A stretch of DNA of 10,307 nucleotides from JBBIJR01 sp037445875 (lineage in GTDB: Bacteria; CLD3; SB21), in the NCBI GenBank assembly GCA_037445875.1, contig JBBIJR010000106.1:1-10307 (forward strand), given 5' to 3'. The position numbers were made by a program, and so were the translations under genes. Positions 1 through 7,474 of the stretch are shown here, in pieces. Each line of letters begins with the position of its first letter. The first letter of the stretch is position 1. The notes below the pieces were generated by a model. That model saw only the letters and a program-made list of their open reading frames with translations. It was not told the DNA's origin and ran no database searches.

Positions 1-1
1 C

Positions 2-1819
2 ACAGTCGTCGAGCTGCCGGCAGCCGTGCGAGTCCGCCGCGTCGGCGCCGATCTGTCCTACGAGAAGAACTGGTGGCAGTTGTCCGGCACATTCGATTTC
101 GACTCTCAGGACGACCCGCGTAAGAACCAACCTCTGAACCGCTATTCGGTCAACGCCAATGTAGACGGCGTGTTGCTGATGAGTTACGGCGATACGTATC
201 CTGTTTTTGGCCCTCTGACGCTGTATGGCACACGGGTGCGGGGCTTCAGCGGCGGGGTGTACCTCGGCATATTCAATCTGGAGTTTGTGCAGGGGGAATT
301 GGAACGGAAGGTTATAAGCAAGACTAACGGCTCCATACGGGATTCCGTCAACGACGTGTACCGGGCGGCGAAAGACGCAGGCCAGTCCCCGGATTCGGTG
401 ATCATTGCAGCTTTGAACGGGGGAACCCTGTCAACCTATTCGGGCAACTTCAAACGCAACATCCTCGGAGCCCGCTTCAGCGTTGGGCCCCAAAATCTCC
501 AGTGGGGCCTGGCCTTCACGAAGGTCAAGGACGACCAAGGCTCGCTCGGCTACAACTCAGCCAAGTCCGTGGCTTTCACGGGAGAAAAACCTCAAGAGAA
601 CCTTGTTCTAGGGACCGATTTCAGAATGCAGCTCTTCCAGAAGCGGCTCCAGTTCGACGCATCGGTCGCAACCAGCTTCACGAATACAGATATCACGGGC
701 GGGACACTGGATGAGAGCGTTTTTGAGCAAGCAGGGTTCACCGGTTTGACTCAGGACGACATCGATCTGTTTTCGGACTTCATTACGGTCAACACCAATC
801 TAACCCCGATTCCGCTCGACGGGATCAGCGACAACAATCTCTACGCCTACACCATCGGCGGCGCATTCAACATGTATAACAACAACCTCACGGCCCGCTA
901 CCGGCACCACGGTGGGTACTTCCAGTCCTACGCGACCTCCATTCAGCGGGACATCGAAAGTTTCGAAATAGCCGACCGTATCCGTTTCTGGCAGAATCGC
1001 GCATTTTTCACGGTATCCTATGCTAATTCGACGAACAACCTGTCGAAGCGCAATACGAATTCGCTTGATACTCGTAATCTCGGCTTCCAGCTGGCGCTAT
1101 TCCTTCCCAACCAGCTGCCGACGCTGACCTTTGCGTTCAATACCATCAACCGCGACAACAACTTCACAACGGACACGAAGAGTCAGAAATTCACCGATCA
1201 GGTCGATGGCAATGCGCGTCCGGAAGAGAACACCACGAACGTGTTTTCCGTTAACGCGTCGTATTTGTTCTTCCTCGGTACGTATCGCAATACGGCCACG
1301 GTCAGCTACACATCGAGTATCCGGGACGACAAGACCCGTCCATTGATCTACGGCGGATCGGTCTATCACGCGGGACCGGCGGATGCCGACAACAACATGG
1401 TGGGGTTGAGTCTCACGACGGAGTGGAAGATACCGCTGCGGACCACCATCAATTTTGCCTACTCGGGAGGTACGACCGAGTTTGCGGACACAGCCAATGT
1501 GATCCAGAAAGGCAAGAGCACCACTTCGAGCTACGGCGTGGGGGCCGACTATATCCTGTTGAACAAGCAAGACACGCGGATGAGTATTTACGGAGGCGTG
1601 GCGTTGTCTTCGGTGGACATCCCGAACACGGACAAACTGAGTCTCGTGAGCTTCAATCTGGGGCAGCGGCTGAATTTCCTGAAGAAACATTCATTCTATC
1701 TCAACTTCAATCTCACTTCGGGCCTGAAGGTGCCGGAATATGATACTTCGGGCAACGTGACGGGTGAGAAGAGCGAGGTCAATCGGATCTTCACGGCCCG
1801 ATACGAGTACACATTCTAA
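2..1819 (+). CDS. Large outer-membrane beta-barrel protein, 5' end outside the window
   Basis: The reading frame is open from base 2 to the TAA at 1817-1819 (about 605 residues visible), and the true start lies upstream. The GTG at 26 is just an in-frame valine. The protein consists of many short strands with alternating hydrophobic and polar residues, rich in Asn, Thr, Ser, Tyr and Phe, with no cytoplasmic domain in view. It ends ...ARYEYTF, with hydrophobic or aromatic residues at -1, -3, -5, -7 and -9, the classic C-terminal strand read by the BAM machinery. Near the left edge (188-244) is a striking segment GDTYPVF...GTRVRG followed by a hydrophobic strand. I do not recognise a named family; there is no visible enzyme motif or TonB-plug consensus. 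It is followed by a strong terminator and then by an adenylate cyclase on the same strand, so a role in surface sensing is possible but unproven. Barrel architecture is confident; function is unknown. Confidence 0.8.
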   Translation, partial: TVVELPAAVRVRRVGADLSYEKNWWQLSGTFDFDSQDDPRKNQPLNRYSVNANVDGVLLMSYGDTYPVFGPLTLYGTRVRGFSGGVYLGIFNLEFVQGELERKVISKTNGSIRDSVNDVYRAAKDAGQSPDSVIIAALNGGTLSTYSGNFKRNILGARFSVGPQNLQWGLAFTKVKDDQGSLGYNSAKSVAFTGEKPQENLVLGTDFRMQLFQKRLQFDASVATSFTNTDITGGTLDESVFEQAGFTGLTQDDIDLFSDFITVNTNLTPIPLDGISDNNLYAYTIGGAFNMYNNNLTARYRHHGGYFQSYATSIQRDIESFEIADRIRFWQNRAFFTVSYANSTNNLSKRNTNSLDTRNLGFQLALFLPNQLPTLTFAFNTINRDNNFTTDTKSQKFTDQVDGNARPEENTTNVFSVNASYLFFLGTYRNTATVSYTSSIRDDKTRPLIYGGSVYHAGPADADNNMVGLSLTTEWKIPLRTTINFAYSGGTTEFADTANVIQKGKSTTSSYGVGADYILLNKQDTRMSIYGGVALSSVDIPNTDKLSLVSFNLGQRLNFLKKHSFYLNFNLTSGLKVPEYDTSGNVTGEKSEVNRIFTARYEYTF

Positions 1820-1840
1820 GGAAACGCCAGGAAGGTTCAA

Positions 1841-1880
1841 AAAGCCTAACTCGACCTTCATGAGTTAGGCTTTGCTTTTT
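1841..1880 (+). terminator. Strong intrinsic terminator between barrel gene and cyclase
   Basis: A perfect 12-bp inverted repeat, AAAGCCTAACTC (1841-1852) and GAGTTAGGCTTT (1862-1873), encloses a 9-base loop and is followed by GCTTTTT (1874-1880). The A-run before the left arm would also give a U-run on the opposite strand, so it could act in both directions, although no minus-strand gene ends here. It lies 22 bases after the barrel stop and only 32 bases before the cyclase ATG. Confidence 0.85.
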
Positions 1881-1912
1881 AAGGTCACCGAATCAATCCA
1901 ACAGGAAGAGCC

Positions 1913-4306
1913 ATGGCACAAAGCAAGTTCCTCCAAAGCCTGAAGAATAACGTGGCGGCCTCGATCTGCCTGTTTTTTGCTCTGCTGGTCTTCATTCCGA
2001 ACCTCGTTCTGAAACTGCTGCCGGACCTGAGCGCGTCCTTGATCGCCTTCTATCTGCTGAACATCGGTTTGACGTTTGCCTCACTGCTGGCTGCCGTGCT
2101 TGGCATCTATTTCGCCGGGTTCAAGAACAAGACCATGTCGGGTGTCTTCATCACGCTGTTGGCGGTCTGGCTCGGGAGCTTCCTCGTCAACGTCAAAGCC
2201 ATCGAGAGCCTCGAACTAAAGACTCTCGACCAGCGCTTCAGCTTCCGTTATGAGTATTTCGATGAAATGAAGAAGATTCCGCCGGAGGAATCGCCGATCA
2301 TCATCGTGGCGATCAACGACCAATCCGGGGCGTCCGTGGTGGACCGCTGGCCATGGCCGAGGTCCTATTACGCCCATTTCGTTCGCAACATGAAGAAAGC
2401 CGGTGCGAAAGTGGTAGGGATCGACGTGGTCTTCGATGCACCGGATTTCAACGGTACGGACAAGGACGATGAACTCGCCGAAGCCCTGAAGGAATCGGGC
2501 AACGTCGTTCTGGCCGGGAAAGTGGTGAAAGCAGAAGTGGGTGGAGGCCGCGGTCAATACGACCTCGCAGTTCAGCCGCTCGAAAAGTTTCTCCAGGGCG
2601 AAACGACGTGGGGTTTTGTCGGCGTGACGAACGATATCGACGGCTTCTGGCGCCAATACCTCCTGGAGGAAACGATCGGGTCGGAAGAGAATATGATGAC
2701 CTACTACTCATTCGGTGTGGAGGTCTTGCGGAAATACTACGACGTCCCGAAGGACGCGCCGTTCGAGAATAACGAGAACTTCTTCCGGTTCGGCGACAAG
2801 ACCGTACGCAAGTACCGGCCGTACTCATTCCTGATCAATTTCCAGGGGCCCATCAATACGTTTCCGTACAAGTCCTTCGACAACGTGGTGGACGATGCGG
2901 AGTTCGAACTGAAACCCGAGTGGGATCTCGACACGTTCGACAATCCGGGCGATGAGGAACTTGGCATCCCGCCGGGACTTCTGGCCTCGGGTTTCTTCAA
3001 GGACAAGATCGTTCTGCTGGGGGCGACGATGGAGGAACTGCACGACGTGTTCTCCGTACCGCTCAGCGAGGCGCGGAACATCGAGGGACAGAAGATCGAG
3101 ACGCTGATGCCCGGAGTGGAGATCCACGCGAATGCCATCTGGACGATGATCAGCGACCGGTACGTCACGGCGCAGGCGGATTCCCTGCGGGTTATTATCG
3201 TAACGGTGGCGGCGTTTCTCGTCTTCTTCCTCGTATCCCGGCTTCAGCGTCCGCTGCTCGCATTGCCAATCTTCATTCTGATCGTGGCTTCAATTGTCGG
3301 CCTGGCCTTCTACTTGTTCGTTGGCCAGCGAATTCACATGCAGATTGTGACGCCGGTGATGGCCGTCGCCTTTACGTATGTGGGAAACGTACTCTATCAA
3401 TACCTCGGTGAACGAAAAGAAAAGGCGACGATACGGAACGCGTTCGGGCGTTATCTGCCCGAGAAGGTCGTGGAACAGTTGATCCAGAACCCTGGTCTGC
3501 TCAAGCTAGGCGGAGAGGTGCGGTTCCTCAGCGTGCTTTTTTCGGACGTGGCCGGTTTTACGACGATCAGCGAAAAGCTCACGCCGCAGGAATTGGTGGC
3601 CCTCCTGAACGAGTATCTTACCGCCATGACGAACATCATCAGCAAGTACGACGGCATCATCGACAAGTACGAAGGGGATGCGATCATGGCGGAGTTCGGC
3701 GCTCCGCTGCAGGACGACCTGCATGCTCAGAAGGCCTGTTACGCCGCCCTGGAAATGCAGGAAAAGTTGGTCGAGATGCGCGTGAAATGGCGCAAAGAGG
3801 GCCGGCCGGAGCTGCACGCGCGCGCAGGTATCAATAGCGGGCAGGTCGTGCTCGGCAACATGGGGTCGGAGAGCGTCTTTGACTACACCGTCATGGGCGA
3901 CAACGTGAATCTTGCGTCGCGGCTGGAGGGAGCGAACAAGGAATACGGTTCCTATATCATGGTCAGCGAGTGGACGCAGGAAATCGTTCAGAAGGACGTC
4001 ATTACGCGCGAATTGGACCTGATTCGGGTCAAAGGGAAAGAGAAACCGGTGAAGGTGTTCGAGGTCGTCGCCCGGACCTCGACGGGTATCTCGGCGACGA
4101 TGCGGAAGGTGCTTGATTCCTACAATCAGGGATTGGGTGCCTACCGGCAGCAGCGTTGGGACGAGGCGATCGTATATTTCAAGGCAGCCCTCAACGCCAA
4201 GGCGGACGATGGGCCGTCGAAAGTATATCTCGAGCGCTGCGAGCAGTTCAAGAAGGAGCCGCCGCCGGAGGCGTGGGACGGCGTATTTGTCATGAAGACG
4301 AAGTGA
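1913..4306 (+). CDS. CHASE2-domain class III adenylate cyclase
   Basis: Predicted inner-membrane receptor that converts ATP to cAMP. Residues 14-36, 42-69 and 75-94 are hydrophobic helices. A CHASE2 sensor (about 97-412, with ELKTLDQRF, RWPWPR and VVGIDVVF) should be periplasmic. Three more helices follow (about 424-441, 447-470, 476-497), then a linker with FGRYLPEKVVEQL and a class III cyclase domain (about 535-720). All key residues are visible: metal-binding D545 (FSDVAGFT) and D589 (KYEGDAIM), substrate-selecting K585 and T659 (DYTVMGDNVN), and transition-state N666 and R670. Lys plus Thr is the class IIIb adenylate-cyclase pattern. The tail (about 732-780) has a TPR-like helix pair, and the ending PPPEAWDGVFVM is usual for this family as I recall it. 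The start is supported by AGGAAGAG at 1903-1910. The length of 797 residues is normal for CHASE2 cyclases. The gene may depend on read-through of the preceding terminator; no terminator of its own is seen before the tRNA gene. Confidence 0.95.
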   Translation: MAQSKFLQSLKNNVAASICLFFALLVFIPNLVLKLLPDLSASLIAFYLLNIGLTFASLLAAVLGIYFAGFKNKTMSGVFITLLAVWLGSFLVNVKAIESLELKTLDQRFSFRYEYFDEMKKIPPEESPIIIVAINDQSGASVVDRWPWPRSYYAHFVRNMKKAGAKVVGIDVVFDAPDFNGTDKDDELAEALKESGNVVLAGKVVKAEVGGGRGQYDLAVQPLEKFLQGETTWGFVGVTNDIDGFWRQYLLEETIGSEENMMTYYSFGVEVLRKYYDVPKDAPFENNENFFRFGDKTVRKYRPYSFLINFQGPINTFPYKSFDNVVDDAEFELKPEWDLDTFDNPGDEELGIPPGLLASGFFKDKIVLLGATMEELHDVFSVPLSEARNIEGQKIETLMPGVEIHANAIWTMISDRYVTAQADSLRVIIVTVAAFLVFFLVSRLQRPLLALPIFILIVASIVGLAFYLFVGQRIHMQIVTPVMAVAFTYVGNVLYQYLGERKEKATIRNAFGRYLPEKVVEQLIQNPGLLKLGGEVRFLSVLFSDVAGFTTISEKLTPQELVALLNEYLTAMTNIISKYDGIIDKYEGDAIMAEFGAPLQDDLHAQKACYAALEMQEKLVEMRVKWRKEGRPELHARAGINSGQVVLGNMGSESVFDYTVMGDNVNLASRLEGANKEYGSYIMVSEWTQEIVQKDVITRELDLIRVKGKEKPVKVFEVVARTSTGISATMRKVLDSYNQGLGAYRQQRWDEAIVYFKAALNAKADDGPSKVYLERCEQFKKEPPPEAWDGVFVMKTK

Positions 4307-4308
4307 CC

Positions 4309-4344
4309 TTGACAAAAGCGCCTTGATGTTCTATATTGGGGGGC
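4309..4344 (+). promoter_or_regulatory. Sigma70-type promoter of tRNA-Glu with G-rich discriminator
   Basis: TTGACA (4309-4314), a 17-base spacer and TATATT (4332-4337) match the sigma70 consensus in 6 of 6 and 5 of 6 positions. The -35 box begins two bases after the cyclase stop codon. GGGGGGC directly follows the -10 box, a GC-rich discriminator as found at stringently controlled stable-RNA promoters. Transcription would start near 4344, leaving a leader of about 9 bases for RNase P to remove. Confidence 0.85.
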
Positions 4345-4352
4345 TTTTGCAT

Positions 4353-4424
4353 GCCGCGTTCGTCTAACGGTTAGGACGTAGCCCTCTCAAGGCTGTAATA
4401 CGGGTTCGATTCCCGTACGCGGTA
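4353..4424 (+). tRNA. trnE: tRNA-Glu (anticodon CTC)
   Basis: A full 72-base cloverleaf can be folded by hand. The acceptor arms are GCCGCGT and ACGCGGT, with a G1-U72 wobble as also seen in cyanobacterial and chloroplast tRNA-Glu. The D arm is GTCTAACGGTTAGGAC. The anticodon stem TAGCC/GGCTG carries the loop CTCTCAA, which gives anticodon CTC. The T arm is ACGGG-TTCGATT-CCCGT and the discriminator base is A. CCA is not encoded, since CTC follows the discriminator. It reads GAG codons. It is a single tRNA with its own promoter and terminator, standing between the cyclase and the convergent rlmB. Confidence 0.96.
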
Positions 4425-4429
4425 CTCCG

Positions 4430-4454
4430 ATCCCCGTCCCCGGGGATTTTTTTT
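4430..4454 (+). terminator. Intrinsic terminator of tRNA-Glu
   Basis: ATCCCCG (4430-4436) pairs with CGGGGAT (4441-4447) around a TCCC loop, followed directly by an 8-base T-run (4447-4454). It begins 6 bases after the mature tRNA end. It would also stop transcripts that read through from the cyclase. In the opposite direction there is no T-run, so it would not end the rlmB transcript. Confidence 0.85.
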
Positions 4455-4486
4455 CGGCCGGATCTTGCTCCGATATGTCGGCAGAT

Positions 4487-5242
4487 TCAGGACTCGCCTT
4501 GGGTTCTCCGCTGCCGCGCTGCTTCGAAGAAGAGAATGCCGGCGGCCACCGAGGCATTGAGCGATTGCACGCGGCCTTTCATCGGGATGCGAACGAGGAA
4601 ATCGCACTCGGCTTTAACCAGCCTGCGAAGGCCGCGGCCTTCGCTCCCGATCACAAGCCCCACCGGTCCGGTGAATTCCCCTTCGTTGTACGGCCGATCG
4701 CCCTGCGCATCCGCTCCGTAAAACCACAGGCCTTCCTTCTTGAGGGCACGCATGGCCTGTACGAGGTTCGGTACGCGCGCGACCGCAAGATGGGCCGCCG
4801 CGCCGGCCGACGTTTTCATGACGGTCGCGTTGATCTCCGCCGACTGGTGCCGCGGAATAATGAGGCCGTGGAAACCTGCGCATTCGGCACTGCGAACAAC
4901 GGCCCCGAGGTTGTGGGGATCCGTGACCTCGTCGAGCAGGGCGATCAGCGGCGGCTCCTTCTTCTCCCGTGCAATCGCCAGAATGGCCTCGGACTCGACA
5001 TAGGCAAACGGTTCGTTGCCGAGACATGCAACGACGCCCTGGTGATTTCTGGTGCCTGCCAGGGAGTCGATGTCCCGGGCGCTCGATTCCTTAACCGCAA
5101 TGTTCGATTCGGCGGCGGCTCTTTCGATCTCGGAGCGGACAGACGGTTGGATGGCCATGGCTACGCGGATTTCCTGGATATTCAGATGGCTGCGAAGGGC
5201 CTCAAGGACAGCCCGTTTTCCGTATACGACGCCGGCAGCCAT
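4487..5242 (-). CDS. rlmB: 23S rRNA 2'-O-methyltransferase RlmB (SpoU/TrmH family)
   Basis: Cytoplasmic SPOUT enzyme expected to methylate the 2'-OH of a conserved guanosine (G2251 in E. coli) in the 23S rRNA P-loop, using S-adenosylmethionine. The 251-residue protein has the short N-terminal RNA-binding domain (VVYGKRAVLEAL, residues 5-16) and the three knotted SpoU motifs: DPHNLGAVVRSAECAG (about 108-123, with the catalytic Arg), GLVIGSEGRGL (195-205) and IPMKGRVQSLNASVAAG (219-235). The reading frame extends upstream to 5386, but the start at 5242 is preferred. It gives the usual RlmB length and N-terminus, and it overlaps the upstream stop codon as TGATG, which suggests translational coupling. 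It is the last gene of a minus-strand group, and no intrinsic terminator is visible after it. TrmH-type tRNA methylation is the main alternative; the N-terminal domain favours RlmB. Confidence 0.92.
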   Translation of the reverse strand: MAAGVVYGKRAVLEALRSHLNIQEIRVAMAIQPSVRSEIERAAAESNIAVKESSARDIDSLAGTRNHQGVVACLGNEPFAYVESEAILAIAREKKEPPLIALLDEVTDPHNLGAVVRSAECAGFHGLIIPRHQSAEINATVMKTSAGAAAHLAVARVPNLVQAMRALKKEGLWFYGADAQGDRPYNEGEFTGPVGLVIGSEGRGLRRLVKAECDFLVRIPMKGRVQSLNASVAAGILFFEAARQRRTQGES

Positions 5243-6810
5243 CAGGCGGTTTTCCCCGGAGAGCGCAGGCGTCTGCGGACCACGTCGGAAATGCGGTCTA
5301 GCCGCCCCAACCCGATGGTAGTTTCGGAACCGGTCTGCCATGTCAGCACAATGCCGACAATGCCCAGGGCGATGTTGGGGAACCACATCGCAAAGAAGGG
5401 GTTCAACAGCTGGCGGTCCGCGTAGTCTTCACCGAGGACCAGGCAGAAATAGTAAGCGATGAAAAAGAACAAACTGATCCCACCGGCGATCCCGAGGTTG
5501 CCGCGCCGCGCTTTGACCCCAATCGGCGCTCCGATGAGAACGAACACCACGCACGCAAACGGGATCGAGTATTTCTTGTTGACCTCTACCATCAACTGGT
5601 CGATCATGCGCTGATACGTGAGGGCCGTAGTGAGCCCGGATGTCACCTGTTGCGTCGATGCAGCACGGTTCCGGGCAGCCGTCGTATCGGGGCGGCCGAT
5701 TTCCTTGGAGATCGGGGCGGCGACCGAGAAGGCCCTCTTGATGGAATCCGCCAGCATCGAATCCCCGCGAACGCGTGCGTAGAGGGACGCTGCCCGCTCG
5801 CTCAGGGTCAGCGGGACCGTATCCGTCCGCGGGTCCGCAGACATGTGCAGTGTCACGAAGTAATCGCTGATCCGGTCGAGGAGACTTCCTCCAAGCAGAA
5901 ACCGTGAAACGGCGCGCTGTTGTTTGGCGTCAAGGGCCGCCATCAGCGCCGGTTCCTCGTTTATTGCGCGGACGGCGCGGCCGAGTTGAAGCGTCTGCTC
6001 CGACCGGTGGCGCCGAACTTCCTCCATCAGTTGGTCGATCGTCTTTTCACGCTCGTTGTAATAGGTTTCATCGCTCTTCTTGAGCGTCATGTTCTCGACC
6101 GGGACGATTACGCGGTGCCTCCGGAAGCGGACTCGTTCGTACGCGTTGATCCTGCGTACGTTCAACTCGTGGATCTCACCGTTCTCCAGCGTGAGAATCA
6201 TGGCCTCCTGCACCTCGTCCATCTCCAGCGTGCCGCGCTCGGCCGTGATGGTGCGCAGGGAACTGCGGTCGGACTTGTCGAAGATCGTGATTCCATAAAT
6301 ACCCGAACCCAGTTCATCCTTGTTCTCAATCAGGAGGCTGAAATTCTCAATGCCGTCGAGAAAGACGCCCGGTTCGATGGACAGCGTGGGCCTCTTGCTC
6401 TGTATGTTCTTCTTGAGGACGCGGGCCTTGTGATTGGCGGCCGGCAGGACGTCGTCGTTGAAGCGGATGAGACCGTATGTAACCAGAGAGGCTACCAGCA
6501 GGACCGGGACGATGAGGGCGTAGAAGTGAACGCCGCCGGCTTTGATCGCGGTGATCTCGTTGTCCGAGGCGAGCCGTCCGAAGGCCATGATCGTGGCCAC
6601 GAGAATGGACATGGGCACGACGAGGACAATGATCCAGGCGAGATTGTACGCGATATATTCGAGAATGATCTGGAGGCCGATCCCTTTTCCGATGATGTAC
6701 CGCATGGCCTGCAGTACGAAATTGAGCACCAGCATGGACGCGATGATGGAAAAGGCAAACAGAAAGGGGCCGATATGTTCGCGGACAATATAGCGGGGCA
6801 AAAGGAACAT
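5242..6810 (-). CDS. LptF/LptG-family lipopolysaccharide export permease
   Basis: Predicted inner-membrane subunit of the LptB2FG exporter that extracts lipopolysaccharide and passes it to LptC and LptA. The layout is the family one: three N-terminal helices (about 15-37, 53-78, 98-117), a large periplasmic domain, and three C-terminal helices (about 415-436, 441-461, 475-491). GRLASDNEITAIKAGG (78-93) is the coupling-helix region facing LptB. Residues 118-245 fit the jellyroll (for example GIYGITIFDKS and ITAERGTLEMD). Residues 250-412 add a charged, probably helical segment, making the protein 522 residues against about 360 for the E. coli proteins. Only one paralogue is in the window, and I cannot tell LptF from LptG. 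The ATG follows the nuclease stop by 19 bases with no clear Shine-Dalgarno, and the stop overlaps the rlmB start by one base. Confidence 0.9.
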   Translation of the reverse strand: MFLLPRYIVREHIGPFLFAFSIIASMLVLNFVLQAMRYIIGKGIGLQIILEYIAYNLAWIIVLVVPMSILVATIMAFGRLASDNEITAIKAGGVHFYALIVPVLLVASLVTYGLIRFNDDVLPAANHKARVLKKNIQSKRPTLSIEPGVFLDGIENFSLLIENKDELGSGIYGITIFDKSDRSSLRTITAERGTLEMDEVQEAMILTLENGEIHELNVRRINAYERVRFRRHRVIVPVENMTLKKSDETYYNEREKTIDQLMEEVRRHRSEQTLQLGRAVRAINEEPALMAALDAKQQRAVSRFLLGGSLLDRISDYFVTLHMSADPRTDTVPLTLSERAASLYARVRGDSMLADSIKRAFSVAAPISKEIGRPDTTAARNRAASTQQVTSGLTTALTYQRMIDQLMVEVNKKYSIPFACVVFVLIGAPIGVKARRGNLGIAGGISLFFFIAYYFCLVLGEDYADRQLLNPFFAMWFPNIALGIVGIVLTWQTGSETTIGLGRLDRISDVVRRRLRSPGKTA

Positions 6811-6829
6811 GCGCGGGGCAAGTCCGGGA

Positions 6830-7429
6830 TTAGCGGGGCCGAGACCTCAGAATGTTGATGCTGTCCCGCAGTTTGGCGGCAAGTTCGTAGTTCTCGTTTT
6901 CGATAGCCTTTTGCAGTTCCTGCTCGAGCTTCTCGAGTTTGGTGGATGGAGGTTGGGGCTCGGATTCGGGTTCGCTTTCCGCTGCCTTGGCGGGCCGGAC
7001 GTAGGCATTGGACTGCGCGTCCATTTCCAGACTGGCAACGTTCATCACCTCTTCGTTGACGAAGATCGGCGAGCCGACCCGGATGGCAATGGCAATGGCG
7101 TCCGAGGGTCTTGCATCGATGACCTGCTCTCCCATGCTGTTGCTGTAGAGGTAGATGGAGGCGAAGAACGTGTTCTTGTTCAGTTCGGTGATAACGACCT
7201 TGCGGACCTCTGCGTCCAGGGCTTCAAGAATCTGCACGGCCAGATCGTGCGTGAAGGGACGGAAGGGCTTGATGCCCTGGAGTTCAAGGGCGATGGCGTG
7301 GGCCTCGGGCGCGCCGATGACGACGGGCAAAATGCGGCTGCGGTCGGGATTGACTTCCGCCAACTGGAGGATAAAGCCGCTGCTTTGCTCGTCCTCCACG
7401 ATCCATTTGATCTCCACCTGGACTTCCAT
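6830..7429 (-). CDS. Bifunctional nuclease (BFN/DUF151) with C-terminal UVR motif
   Basis: The 199-residue protein has a BFN domain at residues 1-135 with the family hallmarks LPVVIGAPEAHAIAL (34-48), RPFTHDL (57-63) and DARPSDAIAIAIR (105-117), then PIFVNEEVM. Plant BFN homologues have been reported to have both RNase and DNase activity. The bacterial role is poorly known, so the nuclease function is carried over from the family. An acidic, proline-rich linker (150-162) leads to a helical UVR motif (164-195, KLEKLEQELQKAIENENYEL...), the hairpin that joins UvrB and UvrC. BFN-UVR fusions are common in Chlorobi and Bacteroidota relatives. There is no clear Shine-Dalgarno before the ATG. A putative promoter sits 46-74 bases upstream. 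It probably heads a unit with the LptF/G permease and rlmB. Confidence 0.9.
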   Translation of the reverse strand: MEVQVEIKWIVEDEQSSGFILQLAEVNPDRSRILPVVIGAPEAHAIALELQGIKPFRPFTHDLAVQILEALDAEVRKVVITELNKNTFFASIYLYSNSMGEQVIDARPSDAIAIAIRVGSPIFVNEEVMNVASLEMDAQSNAYVRPAKAAESEPESEPQPPSTKLEKLEQELQKAIENENYELAAKLRDSINILRSRPR

Positions 7430-7474
7430 GGGAACGCTTTCGGTTTGAAGCGGAGTGTTGTGAGGCGTTGTTAG

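Noticed and set aside
3506..4315. Minus-strand open frame (269 codons) opposite the cyclase catalytic domain
   Set aside because: The opposite strand has complete catalytic motifs, and this frame is rich in Arg, His and Leu with no family resemblance.
5243..5386. Upstream extension of rlmB to an in-frame ATG at 5386, adding 48 residues
   Set aside because: The extra residues lie over the end of the LptF/G coding region, do not look like RlmB, and give a longer protein than usual. The start at 5242 has the family N-terminus and a TGATG overlap.
4475..5425. Long plus-strand open frame (316 codons) opposite rlmB
   Set aside because: It is antisense to a clear SpoU-family gene, has no recognisable domain, and has the arginine/glycine-rich composition of a GC-rich shadow frame.
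5920..6858. Long plus-strand open frame (312 codons) opposite the LptF/G gene
   Set aside because: It mirrors a membrane protein gene, as shown by its runs of Asp, His and Val, and has no domain or supporting ribosome binding site.
6809..7474. Plus-strand open frame (221 codons) opposite the bifunctional nuclease
   Set aside because: It is a shadow of a well-conserved BFN-UVR gene and would run across the gene boundary and the putative promoter.
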